Below, piece by piece: positions 15,989 through 24,951 of a stretch of 64,000 nucleotides of DNA. This DNA comes from Paenibacillus phytorum (GTDB lineage: Bacteria > Bacillota > Bacilli > Paenibacillales > NBRC-103111), in contig NZ_WHOA01000009.1 of assembly GCF_013141715.1 (NCBI RefSeq), positions 46,812 to 110,811 on the forward strand. Reading direction: 5' to 3'. The translations under genes were made by a program, and so were the position numbers. A model generated the notes under the pieces. The model made no database searches. It was not told the origin of the DNA and worked only from the letters and a program-made list of their open reading frames with translations. Position 1 is the first letter of the stretch. The number at the start of each line of letters is the position of its first letter.

Positions 15989-17812
15989 TTAAAGCACAGG
16001 CTCTAGAGTCACTGATATAACCTGCTGTCTTGCCGTATCCACACTCGTCAGATCAATCAGATACACGGTTTCAGAATGCCCAGAATGATCCAAGTGTTCA
16101 ACAGTCTGAATCGCTGCATTCAACTGCCGGGCTTCATACACAAGGCGAAGCTTCTTACCTTCACTCGCGCTTAAAATGATTCCCCCCTCCTTACCAACTT
16201 CTGGCGGATACAGGGTAATGAAACGCTCAGTAATCGACGTAGGCGGTTCCGTGAATTCATAACTGTCCGTTATCGTTAATTTGCCCTGATGCTTATCCAA
16301 ATCGAACAATCGCTCCAATTTGTGCAAATGCGGTAGGTGATAAGCTCGCCGCAGATCCAATAGGAATCGATCTCTTCCTTCTTGAATACCCACTTCCACT
16401 ACCTGCGAACGATACTGCTCTCCTTCACTTTGAAAGCAGCCATTAATGATGGGAACACTATGCCCCGCTGAGCTGTTGCAAAGAATCGAATAACGTTCGT
16501 CTCCAAAATATTGTCTTGTATATAAACCAGCACCAAGATCCTCGAACCACCTAACGCCGTCCACTACCCAAACAAAATGTCCGATATCATTATGATTATG
16601 AGGCTCATTATTATGTCCGCCCTTCGCTGCAAAGCTAATTAGTTTACCGCCCACCTGACACCGGCTAACCATCCATTCGGCTTCTTGAAGGAACTCTGAA
16701 CGAAGCGGCAGCCCTTCCCTTTTTTCCAACAGCGCATAGTCCGTCCAAGCAAGATCACGCAGTGCCGTTGCGAAGCGGCCGCAGTGATCATTTGAATTCG
16801 AGCGATACGTCAGCGACGGGATGTGGAGTTGTTCAATCCTTTGGCATAGACGGCTAAATAAGCCAGTCTGAATACCGCTCGTACGCACGCAATCGGAGAA
16901 ATTAGCCACATGATTCTCCTGTAAAAAGCAGAATTGCGGGAACTCCGCAATGCGCCGGGCTTTCTTTTCATCCAGAAGCAGATCGACCCGTCCACCTGTA
17001 CGCTGCTTCAGCAGCTCCGCAAAATATACGTAATAACCGAAACCGTAGTACCAGTAACCGAGACCTTCGAGACACGCCCCCTCTTCAGTGAACCCTTCAA
17101 GGAAGCACTCCATCGCTTCAAAAACGCGATTTAACACAGGCATCAGGATTCTCGAATCCTGAATCATATAAATAGCAGCCATTCCGATGCTTCCTGCACA
17201 TACAGCCGACCAGTTGTTCGTTGCTGTCTCCCACCCAAACACTCTCTTGAGCTGCATATACGGATTCAGTACTCTTCGCATAACCTCGTGGCGTGCGCGA
17301 TTAACAATAAGTGGATCGAGTCGATCCTTGAACAGATGACAAATCTCACTCAATGCATGGGCCGTCTCGGAAGCGAACAAATCAACATGCCTTGCCGCCT
17401 CATCTTCCGCCACGGGATCATGAACGTTCAGGTGTGCAGGCAAGCACCAGGTATATTCATCACATATGGCCCAGATGATGTCCTCGAGTGCAGGAATGAA
17501 TGCAGCATTATCTTCTATTAATGCAGCGATTGCCAAAGATGCAAGCCGACGTCGACGATCGAAGTAGTGCTTCTCGAACTCTCTTCTCGAACCATTTACT
17601 TGAAATAATCGAAATGCGCTGAAGGGCAGCGCCTCGATGGGCTGCTTGAGGAATTGGTCAGCCAACTGCCGGATTTCTATCCGGTGGGCAGACAGCAGCG
17701 GATTGTCCATACCTGAGCGAATATCCACGGATCGCGTTCTGACTTCTTCAAAAAGGGAAGCATGATCCGTCTCCGCAGCTTGCAGCGCTTCCAACAATAA
17801 TCGACTATTCAA
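15989..17812 (-). CDS. Heparinase II/III-like polysaccharide lyase family protein
   Basis: 607-aa protein without a signal peptide. The N-terminal two thirds look like an alpha/alpha toroid. Near residue 400 the family signature region AKGGHNNEPHNHNDIGHF appears, followed by DLGAGLYTRQYFG and NSSAGHSVPIING, as in heparinase II/III-type lyases where His and Tyr act in catalysis. The C-terminal part is a beta-sandwich-like domain. It starts at a TTG behind GAGGTG. The lack of a signal peptide suggests action on imported oligosaccharides. The exact uronic-acid substrate cannot be told. Confidence 0.8.
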   Translation of the reverse strand: MNSRLLLEALQAAETDHASLFEEVRTRSVDIRSGMDNPLLSAHRIEIRQLADQFLKQPIEALPFSAFRLFQVNGSRREFEKHYFDRRRRLASLAIAALIEDNAAFIPALEDIIWAICDEYTWCLPAHLNVHDPVAEDEAARHVDLFASETAHALSEICHLFKDRLDPLIVNRARHEVMRRVLNPYMQLKRVFGWETATNNWSAVCAGSIGMAAIYMIQDSRILMPVLNRVFEAMECFLEGFTEEGACLEGLGYWYYGFGYYVYFAELLKQRTGGRVDLLLDEKKARRIAEFPQFCFLQENHVANFSDCVRTSGIQTGLFSRLCQRIEQLHIPSLTYRSNSNDHCGRFATALRDLAWTDYALLEKREGLPLRSEFLQEAEWMVSRCQVGGKLISFAAKGGHNNEPHNHNDIGHFVWVVDGVRWFEDLGAGLYTRQYFGDERYSILCNSSAGHSVPIINGCFQSEGEQYRSQVVEVGIQEGRDRFLLDLRRAYHLPHLHKLERLFDLDKHQGKLTITDSYEFTEPPTSITERFITLYPPEVGKEGGIILSASEGKKLRLVYEARQLNAAIQTVEHLDHSGHSETVYLIDLTSVDTARQQVISVTLEPVL

Positions 17813-17879
17813 GTGAACACCTCTTTTGGGTTAGTTATCTTTAAACCCACTATAATGAATAAGGTGTTCATCGTCTAGT

Positions 17880-18953
17880 TCATGAATTTACTTTTTCGGG
17901 TAAAATATTAACCTTTTTCGGGCTCCAAACCGAACTAGGAAGCTCTCGACGCAGGACAGGCGCTACTTCAGTCGCAAATCGTTCAACTTGTTCACGCTGT
18001 TCGGCTTCAGTTAGCCCATCCACACTGATACTAACGACTTGATGCCCAAAGGCCTCATGGTAATTTAGAATTTTCTCAATGACCGTTTCAGGGCTCCCTA
18101 TGAGCGCAGAACCATTCTTGATATTGTCCTCCAAATTCTTGAATGGAGATTGGTTATGCTGCGCTGAGGCTGTTGCATGCAGAGCATCATAATAAGGACG
18201 ATAACGCTTGATCGCTTCTTCAGGCGTATTCGCCAGATACAAACTGCCGAAACCTGATCCAACAACGGCCTTATTGGGATCATGACCATAATAGTCTAGC
18301 CGTTCGCGGTAGTGGTCGATCAGCGCCTTGTATTTAGCTTGGGGATGAAAGGTATTTGATGAAAAGATCGGCTCTCCATGTTTCGCAGCCAACTCCGTGG
18401 ATCGTGTACTTGATGCACTGCCGTGCCACACTGGGATTGGCTTCTGGAAAGGTCTTGGTTCGGTAGTGACATTATGAAGTGCTGGTCTATACCGCCCTTC
18501 CCAAGTAACATTTTCCTCATGCCATAAGCGCTTCAGGAGCTCATATCGCTCAGCAAGAGATTCCCATTGTTCATCCTCCGTTATTCCAAATAGCGGATAG
18601 TGGCGAGGATCATTCCCTTTTCCAATGATCATTTCCAAACGCCCGCCAGAGAGATGATCAAGTGTGGCATAGTCTTCGGCCACACGAACAGGATCTAACA
18701 CACTTAGAACCGTTACCGTGGTTAATAAACGTATACGTGAAGTTCGAGCTGCAATGGCTGCTAAAACGACAGGTGGTGAAGAAGACTGGAACGGCGCGCC
18801 ATGCCGCTCACCGACCCCATAAGCCTCAAAGCCAAGCTCTTCTGCCAGTAATGCCTGCTTAATCACATTCTGAAATTTCTGCTGAACCGTTAATGTTTCT
18901 CCAGTCACAGCGTTAGGAAGATTCATCATCAGACTAAATAAAGCGAATTTCAT
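17880..18953 (-). CDS. LLM-class flavin-dependent monooxygenase (bacterial luciferase-like)
   Basis: 357-aa FMNH2-dependent oxygenase of the luciferase-like superfamily. The start is the ATG at 18953 (MKFALFSLMMNLP) with GAGGGGG upstream; the longer frame adds 11 residues without support. Landmarks are EAYGVGERHG, RIRLLTTVTVLSVLDPVRVAEDY-type strand-helix and the SGGRLEMIIGKGND segment. No flavin reductase is adjacent. Substrate unknown. Confidence 0.85.
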   Translation of the reverse strand: MKFALFSLMMNLPNAVTGETLTVQQKFQNVIKQALLAEELGFEAYGVGERHGAPFQSSSPPVVLAAIAARTSRIRLLTTVTVLSVLDPVRVAEDYATLDHLSGGRLEMIIGKGNDPRHYPLFGITEDEQWESLAERYELLKRLWHEENVTWEGRYRPALHNVTTEPRPFQKPIPVWHGSASSTRSTELAAKHGEPIFSSNTFHPQAKYKALIDHYRERLDYYGHDPNKAVVGSGFGSLYLANTPEEAIKRYRPYYDALHATASAQHNQSPFKNLEDNIKNGSALIGSPETVIEKILNYHEAFGHQVVSISVDGLTEAEQREQVERFATEVAPVLRRELPSSVWSPKKVNILPEKVNS

Positions 18954-19229
18954 CTTACTTCCCCCTCTTTTAATCTGATAATACACATATTATTAATCGG
19001 ATTTATAATATGGATAAATTTTAACATCTCACGATTTCAGCGTCTAATAGGTTCTTTCTATTCAAACTTTCAATCATTCTATACAAAGACGATCTGTTAA
19101 TTGAAGAAATTTGCAATTTCTCACAATTTCGTATATATTCTTATATTGCTGACTAAAAAATATTATATATTTCGGATGATTTTACAAAATTAGTATTATC
19201 TGAATATTGAAATGAAGAGGTGCACGACA

Positions 19230-19775
19230 ATGACAATTAAAAAAACTGCAGCAGGACTCATTTTACTAACCGTGATGTTGACAGGAGCAGCTTGTTCCTC
19301 CAATCAACCGAAATCATCGCCAAGTCCCGCAGCTACAACGACCACGACGGCTGCTCCGCAAGCAACTGCCGAAAGCCAAGATGCCGTTAATATGAAAGGC
19401 TATATAGCTGCTAGAATCGCTCAAGAGAAAGTGGAATTCCTCTTTGCGGAAGCTAAATCCGCTGATGGCGCGTTTATCCTCAACCCTAAAGCTGCAGACG
19501 GCAAAGAAAAAGCTGTGAAATTTCTTTCCAGCTACTTCGATACTGCAATGGTAGATAAACTAACTACGCATTACCTAACCGATCAAAAAGCGGATAATGC
19601 TATCGTAACAAACCAGAAATCTTTCTTCACTTCAAACCTTCTTGCAACGAAAAAAGAAGATATTACGTTTGACGCGTCGAATACGAAGGATCAAGTTAAG
19701 TTCACTACCAAAGACGGTGTAACGTATACGACGAAAAAAGTGAACGACAAGTTCGTTGTCGCAGCGGTTCAATAA
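19230..19775 (+). CDS. Hypothetical lipoprotein
   Basis: 181-aa protein with a lipoprotein signal (LTGAACSSN; Cys near residue 24), then a low-complexity linker rich in Pro, Ala and Thr and a charged alpha/beta domain ending KKVNDKFVVAAVQ. The ATG at 19230 has GAAGAGGTG at 7 nt. It is the only gene on its transcript, followed by a strong terminator. I do not recognise the family. Confidence 0.75.
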   Translation: MTIKKTAAGLILLTVMLTGAACSSNQPKSSPSPAATTTTTAAPQATAESQDAVNMKGYIAARIAQEKVEFLFAEAKSADGAFILNPKAADGKEKAVKFLSSYFDTAMVDKLTTHYLTDQKADNAIVTNQKSFFTSNLLATKKEDITFDASNTKDQVKFTTKDGVTYTTKKVNDKFVVAAVQ

Positions 19776-19816
19776 GAATAACATAGCTGACCCAGGCTCA
19801 TGATTAGGTGAGCACC

Positions 19817-19861
19817 AAAAAGTACCTTCAGGGAAGTTTCGAACCCTGACGGTACTTTTTT
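19817..19861 (+). terminator. Terminator of the lipoprotein gene
   Basis: Stem AAAAGTACC-TCAGGG pairs with CCCTGA-GGTACTTTT with one bulged pair per side, followed by TTTT. Confidence 0.88.
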
Positions 19862-19869
19862 GGTTCCAC

Positions 19870-20040
19870 GCTATGTCTACCCATCTCGATATCCGGGCTA
19901 GCTGTGAATACATGCTTAACCGGGCCATCGATTTGAATCCACACCATGATACCTTCTACAGGCGACGGCTGTAATTTACCTTCATTCCAATAATCCTCTG
20001 AATTATTCGTGAGATTAATGAAGCTGATGAGCTTATGTGA
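19870..20040 (-). pseudogene. Unidentified gene remnant
   Basis: The minus strand can be read as a short protein-like piece (FVDWVRFLINE, ISFINLTNNSEDYW, VWIQIDGPVKHVFTASPD). It resembles the C-terminal part of glycosidase-type proteins that end in an INLTN-like strand. It has no start signal and abuts the AraC remnant. This is weak evidence, and the stretch could be non-coding. Confidence 0.3.
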
Positions 20041-20412
20041 CTCATTAATGAGGAACCGAACCCAGTCAACGAACAAGATATTGTCAGCCGCGTCAAAGCC
20101 TATATCTACGCCCATTACTCCGAGCCTCTGAGCTTAGCCCTATTAGCTGAGAAACTAGGCATTTCTTCCGGATATTTAAGCCAAATCTTCCATAAAACCG
20201 TGCAGGAATCCTATATCAAATTTCTGACACGTGTTCGAATGGAGCAAGCTGCCAAGCTGCTGAAAGCCGTTCCTCTGGAAAAAGTATACGATGTTTCTGA
20301 CAAAGTCGGCTACGTCAGCGTCAAGCATTTCTCGCATGTATTTAAACAGCACTATAACATGCCGCCCGGTGAATTTCAGGAAAAATACATGAGTGCTCAA
20401 CGAGGGAATTGA
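20041..20412 (+). pseudogene. 5'-truncated AraC/YesN-type regulator (DNA-binding domain only)
   Basis: An open frame of 123 codons follows an in-frame TGA and encodes only an AraC double helix-turn-helix. It reads YAHYSEPLSLALLAEKLG, then GISSGYLSQIFHKT and DKVGYVSVKHFSHVFKQHY, ending PPGEFQEKY. There is no usable start codon before the domain; the first GTG lies inside it. The receiver or sensor part is absent, so this is the 3' remnant of a YesN- or AraC-type gene. It ends inside the 3' end of the convergent aldo/keto reductase pseudogene. Confidence 0.7.
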
Positions 20413-21387
20413 ACGCCGCTCGTTATTGCATCAATTTCTTCCAACTCATCCAAGCTAAGCTTTTCACCGATGACAGGCAGCGCTTCCGTAATATGCTGCG
20501 GCTTGGAAACCCCCAAAATCGCAGATGTGATTCCTTGTTTACTCAGAACCCAATTCAGTGCAAGCTGAGCGAGTGTCCAGCCTCTGCGCTCTGCAACTGG
20601 CATTAACTGCTCCACGATGTGGAAATTACGTTCCTGTTCTAACAGTGTCTGGAGCCGCTTCTCCGGCTGCGCCGCGTGTTCCAGCTGGCGGCTGTCCGCC
20701 ATAACTATACTTTCCTGTCAGAAGCCCGCGTCCCAATGGGCTGTATACAATAACGCCTACCCCTTCGGACACTGCAAACGGAACTAACTCCTGTTCGATA
20801 CCACGAGCGATAATGCTGTATTCAGGCTGTACGCTCTCGAAGCGTTCAAGTCGGAGCTGTGCAGAGATGCCATGAGCCTTGGCAATTTGCCAAGCAGCGT
20901 AATTTGATGCTCCGATGTATCGCACTTTCCCCTGCCGAACGAGATCGTCTAACGCGCGGAGCGTTTCTTCTAGCGGTGTCTCTTCATCGAATCGATGCAC
21001 TTGATATAAATCAATATAGTCAGTTTGCAACCGTTTCAGACTGTTTTCCACCGCGCGCTGAATGTGATATCTGCTTTGACCCGCATCATTAGGTCCAAGT
21101 CCGACTCGTCCATGTACTTTGGTCGCGAGCACGATTTGGTGTCTGCGCGCGCCAAGTAAATTGCCAAGAATCGTCTCTGATTCACCGGTTTCAAGCGGGT
21201 TTCCTTTATCCATGCCCGAGCCGTAAACATCAGCTGTATCGATCAGCGTAATACCTGATTCAAGCGCTGTATCCAGCACATCAGCAGACGCTTTTTGATC
21301 TATCCATCGACCGAAAGCCATCGTGCCCAGACTCACTTCCGATACTTTCAAACCCGTTCTTCCTAACCTTCTTTGTCCAATACTCAT
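20397..21387 (-). pseudogene. Aldo/keto reductase, frameshifted
   Basis: Two overlapping frames together give a full-length (about 330 aa) aldo/keto reductase. The first frame holds the N-terminus (RRLGRTGLKVSEVSLGTM), DTADVYGSG, ATKVHG and YQVHRFD, i.e. the Asp-Tyr-Lys-His tetrad, up to LLTGKYSYGGQPPAGTR. The second frame continues AAQPEKRLQTLLEQ through LNWVLSKQGITSAILGVSKPQ to the end. The switch lies near 20665-20678 in a GC-repeat (ACGCGGCGCAG); loss of one GC would explain it. A sequencing error cannot be excluded. The 3' end overlaps the AraC remnant by 16 bp. Confidence 0.8.
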
Positions 21388-21424
21388 ATCAACATCTCCT
21401 TTTTCCTACATCGATTACAAAGAC

Positions 21425-21467
21425 AAAAAAGACTCCCTACTCGTTTCAAATGAATGAGGTGGAAGTC
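21425..21467 (-). terminator. Terminator-like hairpin upstream of the aldo/keto reductase
   Basis: Minus-strand imperfect stem (AGACTTCCACCTCATT with AACGAGTAGGGAGTCT) followed by six T, about 40 bp before the aldo/keto reductase start. It may end an upstream transcript or act as a leader terminator. The rest of 21388-21720 shows no gene and no recognisable riboswitch. Confidence 0.5.
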
Positions 21468-21720
21468 TCCTGTTGTCCGGTTGACTTGAATATATGGGGA
21501 TCATATCACTTGATCTTCAAATTGGTCAACTTGATATTCCAATCGCAAACACAGATAGCTCACTTCACCCACTTGTATAATCGGATTAAACCTGCTAACA
21601 TGACTGCAACAGTTCATAAAGCCTATTGGTCCACCAAAGGCTCCCTTGCCGCCAGCGTTAATCACCTGGCATGCATGTGGAGTCTTCTTTTATTTCCATA
21701 TTTAGTAAGGGGTGTACAGG

Positions 21721-23064
21721 ATGAAAAAGAATACACGTCAAATTCACTTAAACCTATTCCTTGCCAGCATGGGACATCATGAAGCCGCTTGGCGGCATCC
21801 AGATTCTAACCTGAACGGCGTCTATGACTTCGCTCACTACCTGGAACATGCACGTAAAGCCGAGGCCGCGAAGCTAGATTCCCTATTCCTTGCTGACCGC
21901 TATGCAACCTCTCCAACAGCGGTCCAATATGGTGCATTAGGCGGATTAGAGCCGCATACACTGCTTTCCGCGCTTGCCGTTGTGACGAAACAAATCGGAT
22001 TAATTGCCACTGTATCCACAAGTTTTAACGAACCCTATAACGTGGCTCGCCGCTTTGCATCACTGGATCACCTAAGCAAAGGCCGAGCAGGATGGAACAT
22101 CATCACATCTGGTACGGATAGTGAAGCACAGAACTTTAATCGGGATCGCATAGCCCAACACCAAGAACGCTATGAACGTGCCAAGGAATTTGTGGAAGTC
22201 ACGACAAAGCTTTGGGACAGTTGGGAGGATGATGCGTTAATTCAAGATCAGAAGACTGGCATTTATGCCGACAAAGACAAAGTCCATGAGTTGAATCATA
22301 AAGGAAAGTACTTCTCGGTTCGCGGCCCTCTGAATACAGCACGATCACCGCAAGGCCGTCCAATTCTTGTGCAAGCAGGATCCTCCGAAGACGGCAGGGA
22401 TTTTGCTGCAGAGTGGGCTGAGGCTATCTTTACGGCACAACAAACACTAGAGGATGCACAGGCATTCTATTCTGATGTTAAGAAGCGTGTCCTTCTGTAC
22501 GGACGAGATCCAGCGTACGTGAAGATTTTGCCCGGCATCTGCCCCATTATCGGTAAAACTGAAAGCGAGGCCAAGGAGAAAGAAGCCGAACTCCACGAAC
22601 TGACGAATCCAACGTACAGCCTTCTCCAACTGTCGAATCGCATCGGGTTCGACCTTACTGCCTATCCTCTGGACGGACCTCTACCGGATCTTCCCGATTC
22701 TAGCGAAATTGCCGGTCACCAAAGCCGTACTCATTTGATCAAAGAGCTGGCTGACAGAGAGAAGTTGACGATCAGACAGCTGCTGCTCAGACTAGCGGGA
22801 GGACGCGGGCATAAGAAGATTGCAGGTACACCGATGCAAATTGCTGACGAACTGGAAGCATGGTTTGTAGGTCATGCAGCCGATGGCTTCAATATCATGC
22901 CGCAGCTAATGAACGGCGGGTTGGATGATTTTCTCGAGCAAGTCGTACCAGAGCTGCAGCGGAGAGGATTGTTCCGTACTGCCTATACAGGTACTACGCT
23001 TCGTGATCATTATGACCTGCCTGTGCCAGTTAATTCATTTGCAAAAGCGAAACTATACCAATAA
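21721..23064 (+). CDS. NtaA/SnaA/DszA-type flavin-dependent monooxygenase
   Basis: 447-aa member of the NtaA/SnaA/DszA branch of luciferase-like monooxygenases, which use FMNH2 from a partner reductase. The start at 21721 has AAGGGG at 8 nt. Family landmarks: SMGHHEAAWRHP near the N-terminus, the YNVARRFASLDHLSKGRAGWNIITS block, SVRGPLNTARSPQGRPILVQAGSS-type loop and a C-terminal GTTLRDHYDLP. Substrates in this family range from chelators to sulfur heterocycles and cannot be deduced here. The gene stands alone. Confidence 0.87.
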   Translation: MKKNTRQIHLNLFLASMGHHEAAWRHPDSNLNGVYDFAHYLEHARKAEAAKLDSLFLADRYATSPTAVQYGALGGLEPHTLLSALAVVTKQIGLIATVSTSFNEPYNVARRFASLDHLSKGRAGWNIITSGTDSEAQNFNRDRIAQHQERYERAKEFVEVTTKLWDSWEDDALIQDQKTGIYADKDKVHELNHKGKYFSVRGPLNTARSPQGRPILVQAGSSEDGRDFAAEWAEAIFTAQQTLEDAQAFYSDVKKRVLLYGRDPAYVKILPGICPIIGKTESEAKEKEAELHELTNPTYSLLQLSNRIGFDLTAYPLDGPLPDLPDSSEIAGHQSRTHLIKELADREKLTIRQLLLRLAGGRGHKKIAGTPMQIADELEAWFVGHAADGFNIMPQLMNGGLDDFLEQVVPELQRRGLFRTAYTGTTLRDHYDLPVPVNSFAKAKLYQ

Positions 23065-23108
23065 AGACACCTATTTGTAGACGATGGCCGTCACCATCCT
23101 GAATGATT

Positions 23109-24026
23109 TTATTGAGATTTCACGGCGATCTTCCGAATTTGCTTGGTGATCTCTTCGCCTCTTTTCAAGGCTAATTCAAGTGGCAAAGCTTCCTTTTTAC
23201 TAGGATTGGTATGACCTACGTGTTCTTTCCATGCCGAGCCTAATAACTGTTGACGCTGCAGGATCAATTGAAATAATTGCGAATTATCGGGTTGTTCTAC
23301 GAAATCTGGCATCTGTTCCAAAGCAATATGAAATAAATGACTTAAAAGCGTTTTAGCCATCACCCAATGACCCTCTGAGTTGGGATGAATACCGTCACCG
23401 GAACGATAGCCAGGGTTGATTTCGCGTTCTTGTTCTCTATGGTGAAGTAGTGGGTCGTAGATATTCACGACTTCATCAGCAGTTGAATCCAGCGTAAGCA
23501 GCCAATTCGCATAGTATCTAATGACATCATTGTAACGTGCATATGGCTCCTTGTAGCTGTAGTCTTTCTGGCCAACGGGCAAAATTATATTAGCGTTCAT
23601 AGATTCAGGATCAAAGGGCGGAGGCGTCATGACGATGGCTTTTGCCCCGCTTTGATGGATCATCCGAATGGCTGTAAGTATGCCATTTTGATATGCTTGA
23701 AACCGTTCTGTAGAAAATGGCGCATAGATGCCATCATTCATGCCATATCCCACAACAACCCAATCCGGTTTGCTTTCTTGTAGTGCCCTTGCTAATCGAT
23801 CATGGATACAGGGACGTGGAAATGGATGATCGGTCTCGGTTAATCCAGAAGCAGTCTCACTGCTTATGCCAAGGTTAATGAGTGTGAGAGGAATGTCTGG
23901 CCTAAACTGTTCAAAATAAGCATCCACATAAGCAATAAACGTCCCTTCATCTGTAATACTGTCCCCAAGAAAAACAATTCTTTTACCACCAGTCAACAGT
24001 GATTCCTTTCCTGCGATTGGAGTCAT
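23109..24026 (-). CDS. SGNH/GDSL-family hydrolase (probable carbohydrate esterase)
   Basis: 305-aa cytoplasmic esterase-type protein. The start at 24026 has AAAAGGAG at 8 nt. Block I is FLGDSITD (catalytic Ser), block III VVGYGMND, and block V DGIHPNSEGHW (catalytic Asp-His). No signal peptide is seen. It lies downstream of a GntR-type operator (24050-24061) and the GntR/FCD gene, suggesting a role in deacylating imported sugars or oligosaccharides; that is inference from context. Confidence 0.85.
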   Translation of the reverse strand: MTPIAGKESLLTGGKRIVFLGDSITDEGTFIAYVDAYFEQFRPDIPLTLINLGISSETASGLTETDHPFPRPCIHDRLARALQESKPDWVVVGYGMNDGIYAPFSTERFQAYQNGILTAIRMIHQSGAKAIVMTPPPFDPESMNANIILPVGQKDYSYKEPYARYNDVIRYYANWLLTLDSTADEVVNIYDPLLHHREQEREINPGYRSGDGIHPNSEGHWVMAKTLLSHLFHIALEQMPDFVEQPDNSQLFQLILQRQQLLGSAWKEHVGHTNPSKKEALPLELALKRGEEITKQIRKIAVKSQ

Positions 24027-24049
24027 CTCAACTCTCCTTTTCATCATAT

Positions 24050-24061
24050 ATCATGCATGAT
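24050..24061. promoter_or_regulatory. Putative GntR/FCD operator upstream of the SGNH esterase
   Basis: Perfect 12-bp palindrome ATCATGCATGAT, 24 bp before the esterase start. One of five copies of ATCRTGYAYGAT in the window, each upstream of a gene of the glycan network. Confidence 0.6.
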
Positions 24062-24159
24062 AATTGTCGAAGAGGATTTCCACAATACCTCTTTTTCAGT
24101 ATCCTAAAGACATACATACTGCAATCAAACGTTAAAGCAATCCCCGTGATAAAATTCGA

Positions 24160-24840
24160 CTAGTTACTACCTGCTTTCATAAAGTGATCATTCGTCCTTT
24201 TGCGGGAATTACTAATATGCTTGGACATGGCATCGGAAGCGCCTTTGGGATCTCGCTGCTTTAATTTCTGTAAGATAGCATTATGTTCCGACCATTCCTC
24301 ATTCGTGGTATTTATATCTAAATTTAATTGGATGTAGGTTAAATATCTTTGAATCTGTTCAATATAACCCCTGACTAAATTCTGCAAATTGGTATTCTCA
24401 CAATAGGCAAGAATAGTACCATGTAAAGACATATTCATTTCCTTAATTGTCCCCAAACCATTAGTAGATCTCGGTGATTGCTGAGTTTGAAGAGCATCCA
24501 TGGTTTCTTGCAACTGCTCCAGTATATCTTCTGGTATAAGAAGCGCGGACTTTTCAACGGCAAGTGGTTCAAGCTGCAGTCTGATTTCAAATAATTCGTC
24601 CAACTCTTTGACACTCATCATGTTAACAAACATGCCTTTAAAAGGAATAACATTCAGATACCCTTCCGATTGCAATCTGGATAGGGCCTCACGAATCGGA
24701 ATGTTGCTTACTTCTAAAGCGCGCGCTAATTGATCGATGTTAATCTTTTCCCCGGACTTCAATTTATGAGTTAAAATATCTTCTTTGACAATCCGATAAA
24801 TTTCTTCGGTTAAATTAACCCGATTAATTTTACTCCCCAT
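24160..24840 (-). CDS. GntR-family (FadR/FCD subfamily) transcriptional regulator
   Basis: 226-aa regulator with an N-terminal winged helix (INIDQLARALEVSNIPIREALSRL) and a C-terminal all-helical FCD ligand domain starting at VKELDELFEIRLQLEPLAVEKSA. FCD members usually sense small acids or sugar acids. The winged-helix region is nearly identical to that of the second GntR gene at 62.5-63.2 kb (same SNIPIREALSRL recognition helix), so the two probably read the same operator. A copy of that operator lies 31 bp upstream of its own start. Confidence 0.9.
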   Translation of the reverse strand: MGSKINRVNLTEEIYRIVKEDILTHKLKSGEKINIDQLARALEVSNIPIREALSRLQSEGYLNVIPFKGMFVNMMSVKELDELFEIRLQLEPLAVEKSALLIPEDILEQLQETMDALQTQQSPRSTNGLGTIKEMNMSLHGTILAYCENTNLQNLVRGYIEQIQRYLTYIQLNLDINTTNEEWSEHNAILQKLKQRDPKGASDAMSKHISNSRKRTNDHFMKAGSN

Positions 24841-24871
24841 ATGATACCCTCACCTTTTTTACACTTAACAT

Positions 24872-24883
24872 ATCATGTATGAT
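24872..24883. promoter_or_regulatory. Putative GntR/FCD operator upstream of the regulator gene
   Basis: ATCATGTATGAT, one mismatch from a perfect palindrome, 31 bp before the regulator start; suggests autoregulation. Confidence 0.6.
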
Positions 24884-24897
24884 CGAGGGTTATCAAA

Positions 24898-24942
24898 TAA
24901 TAAATATCGAGCCCTCTCTAGACAACAAGAAGGGCTCGATAT
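24898..24942 (-). terminator. Terminator of the GH27 gene
   Basis: Perfect 12-bp stem ATATCGAGCCCT/AGGGCTCGATAT, followed on the minus strand by an AT-rich, only moderately T-rich tail, 9 bp after the stop. Confidence 0.7.
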
Positions 24943-24951
24943 CTCAGATAC

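Noticed and set aside
21470..21720. S-box or T-box leader before the NtaA/SnaA-type monooxygenase
   Set aside because: Neither the SAM-riboswitch core nor the T-box specifier/GGTGG sequence could be found; the terminator-like hairpin there points to the opposite strand.
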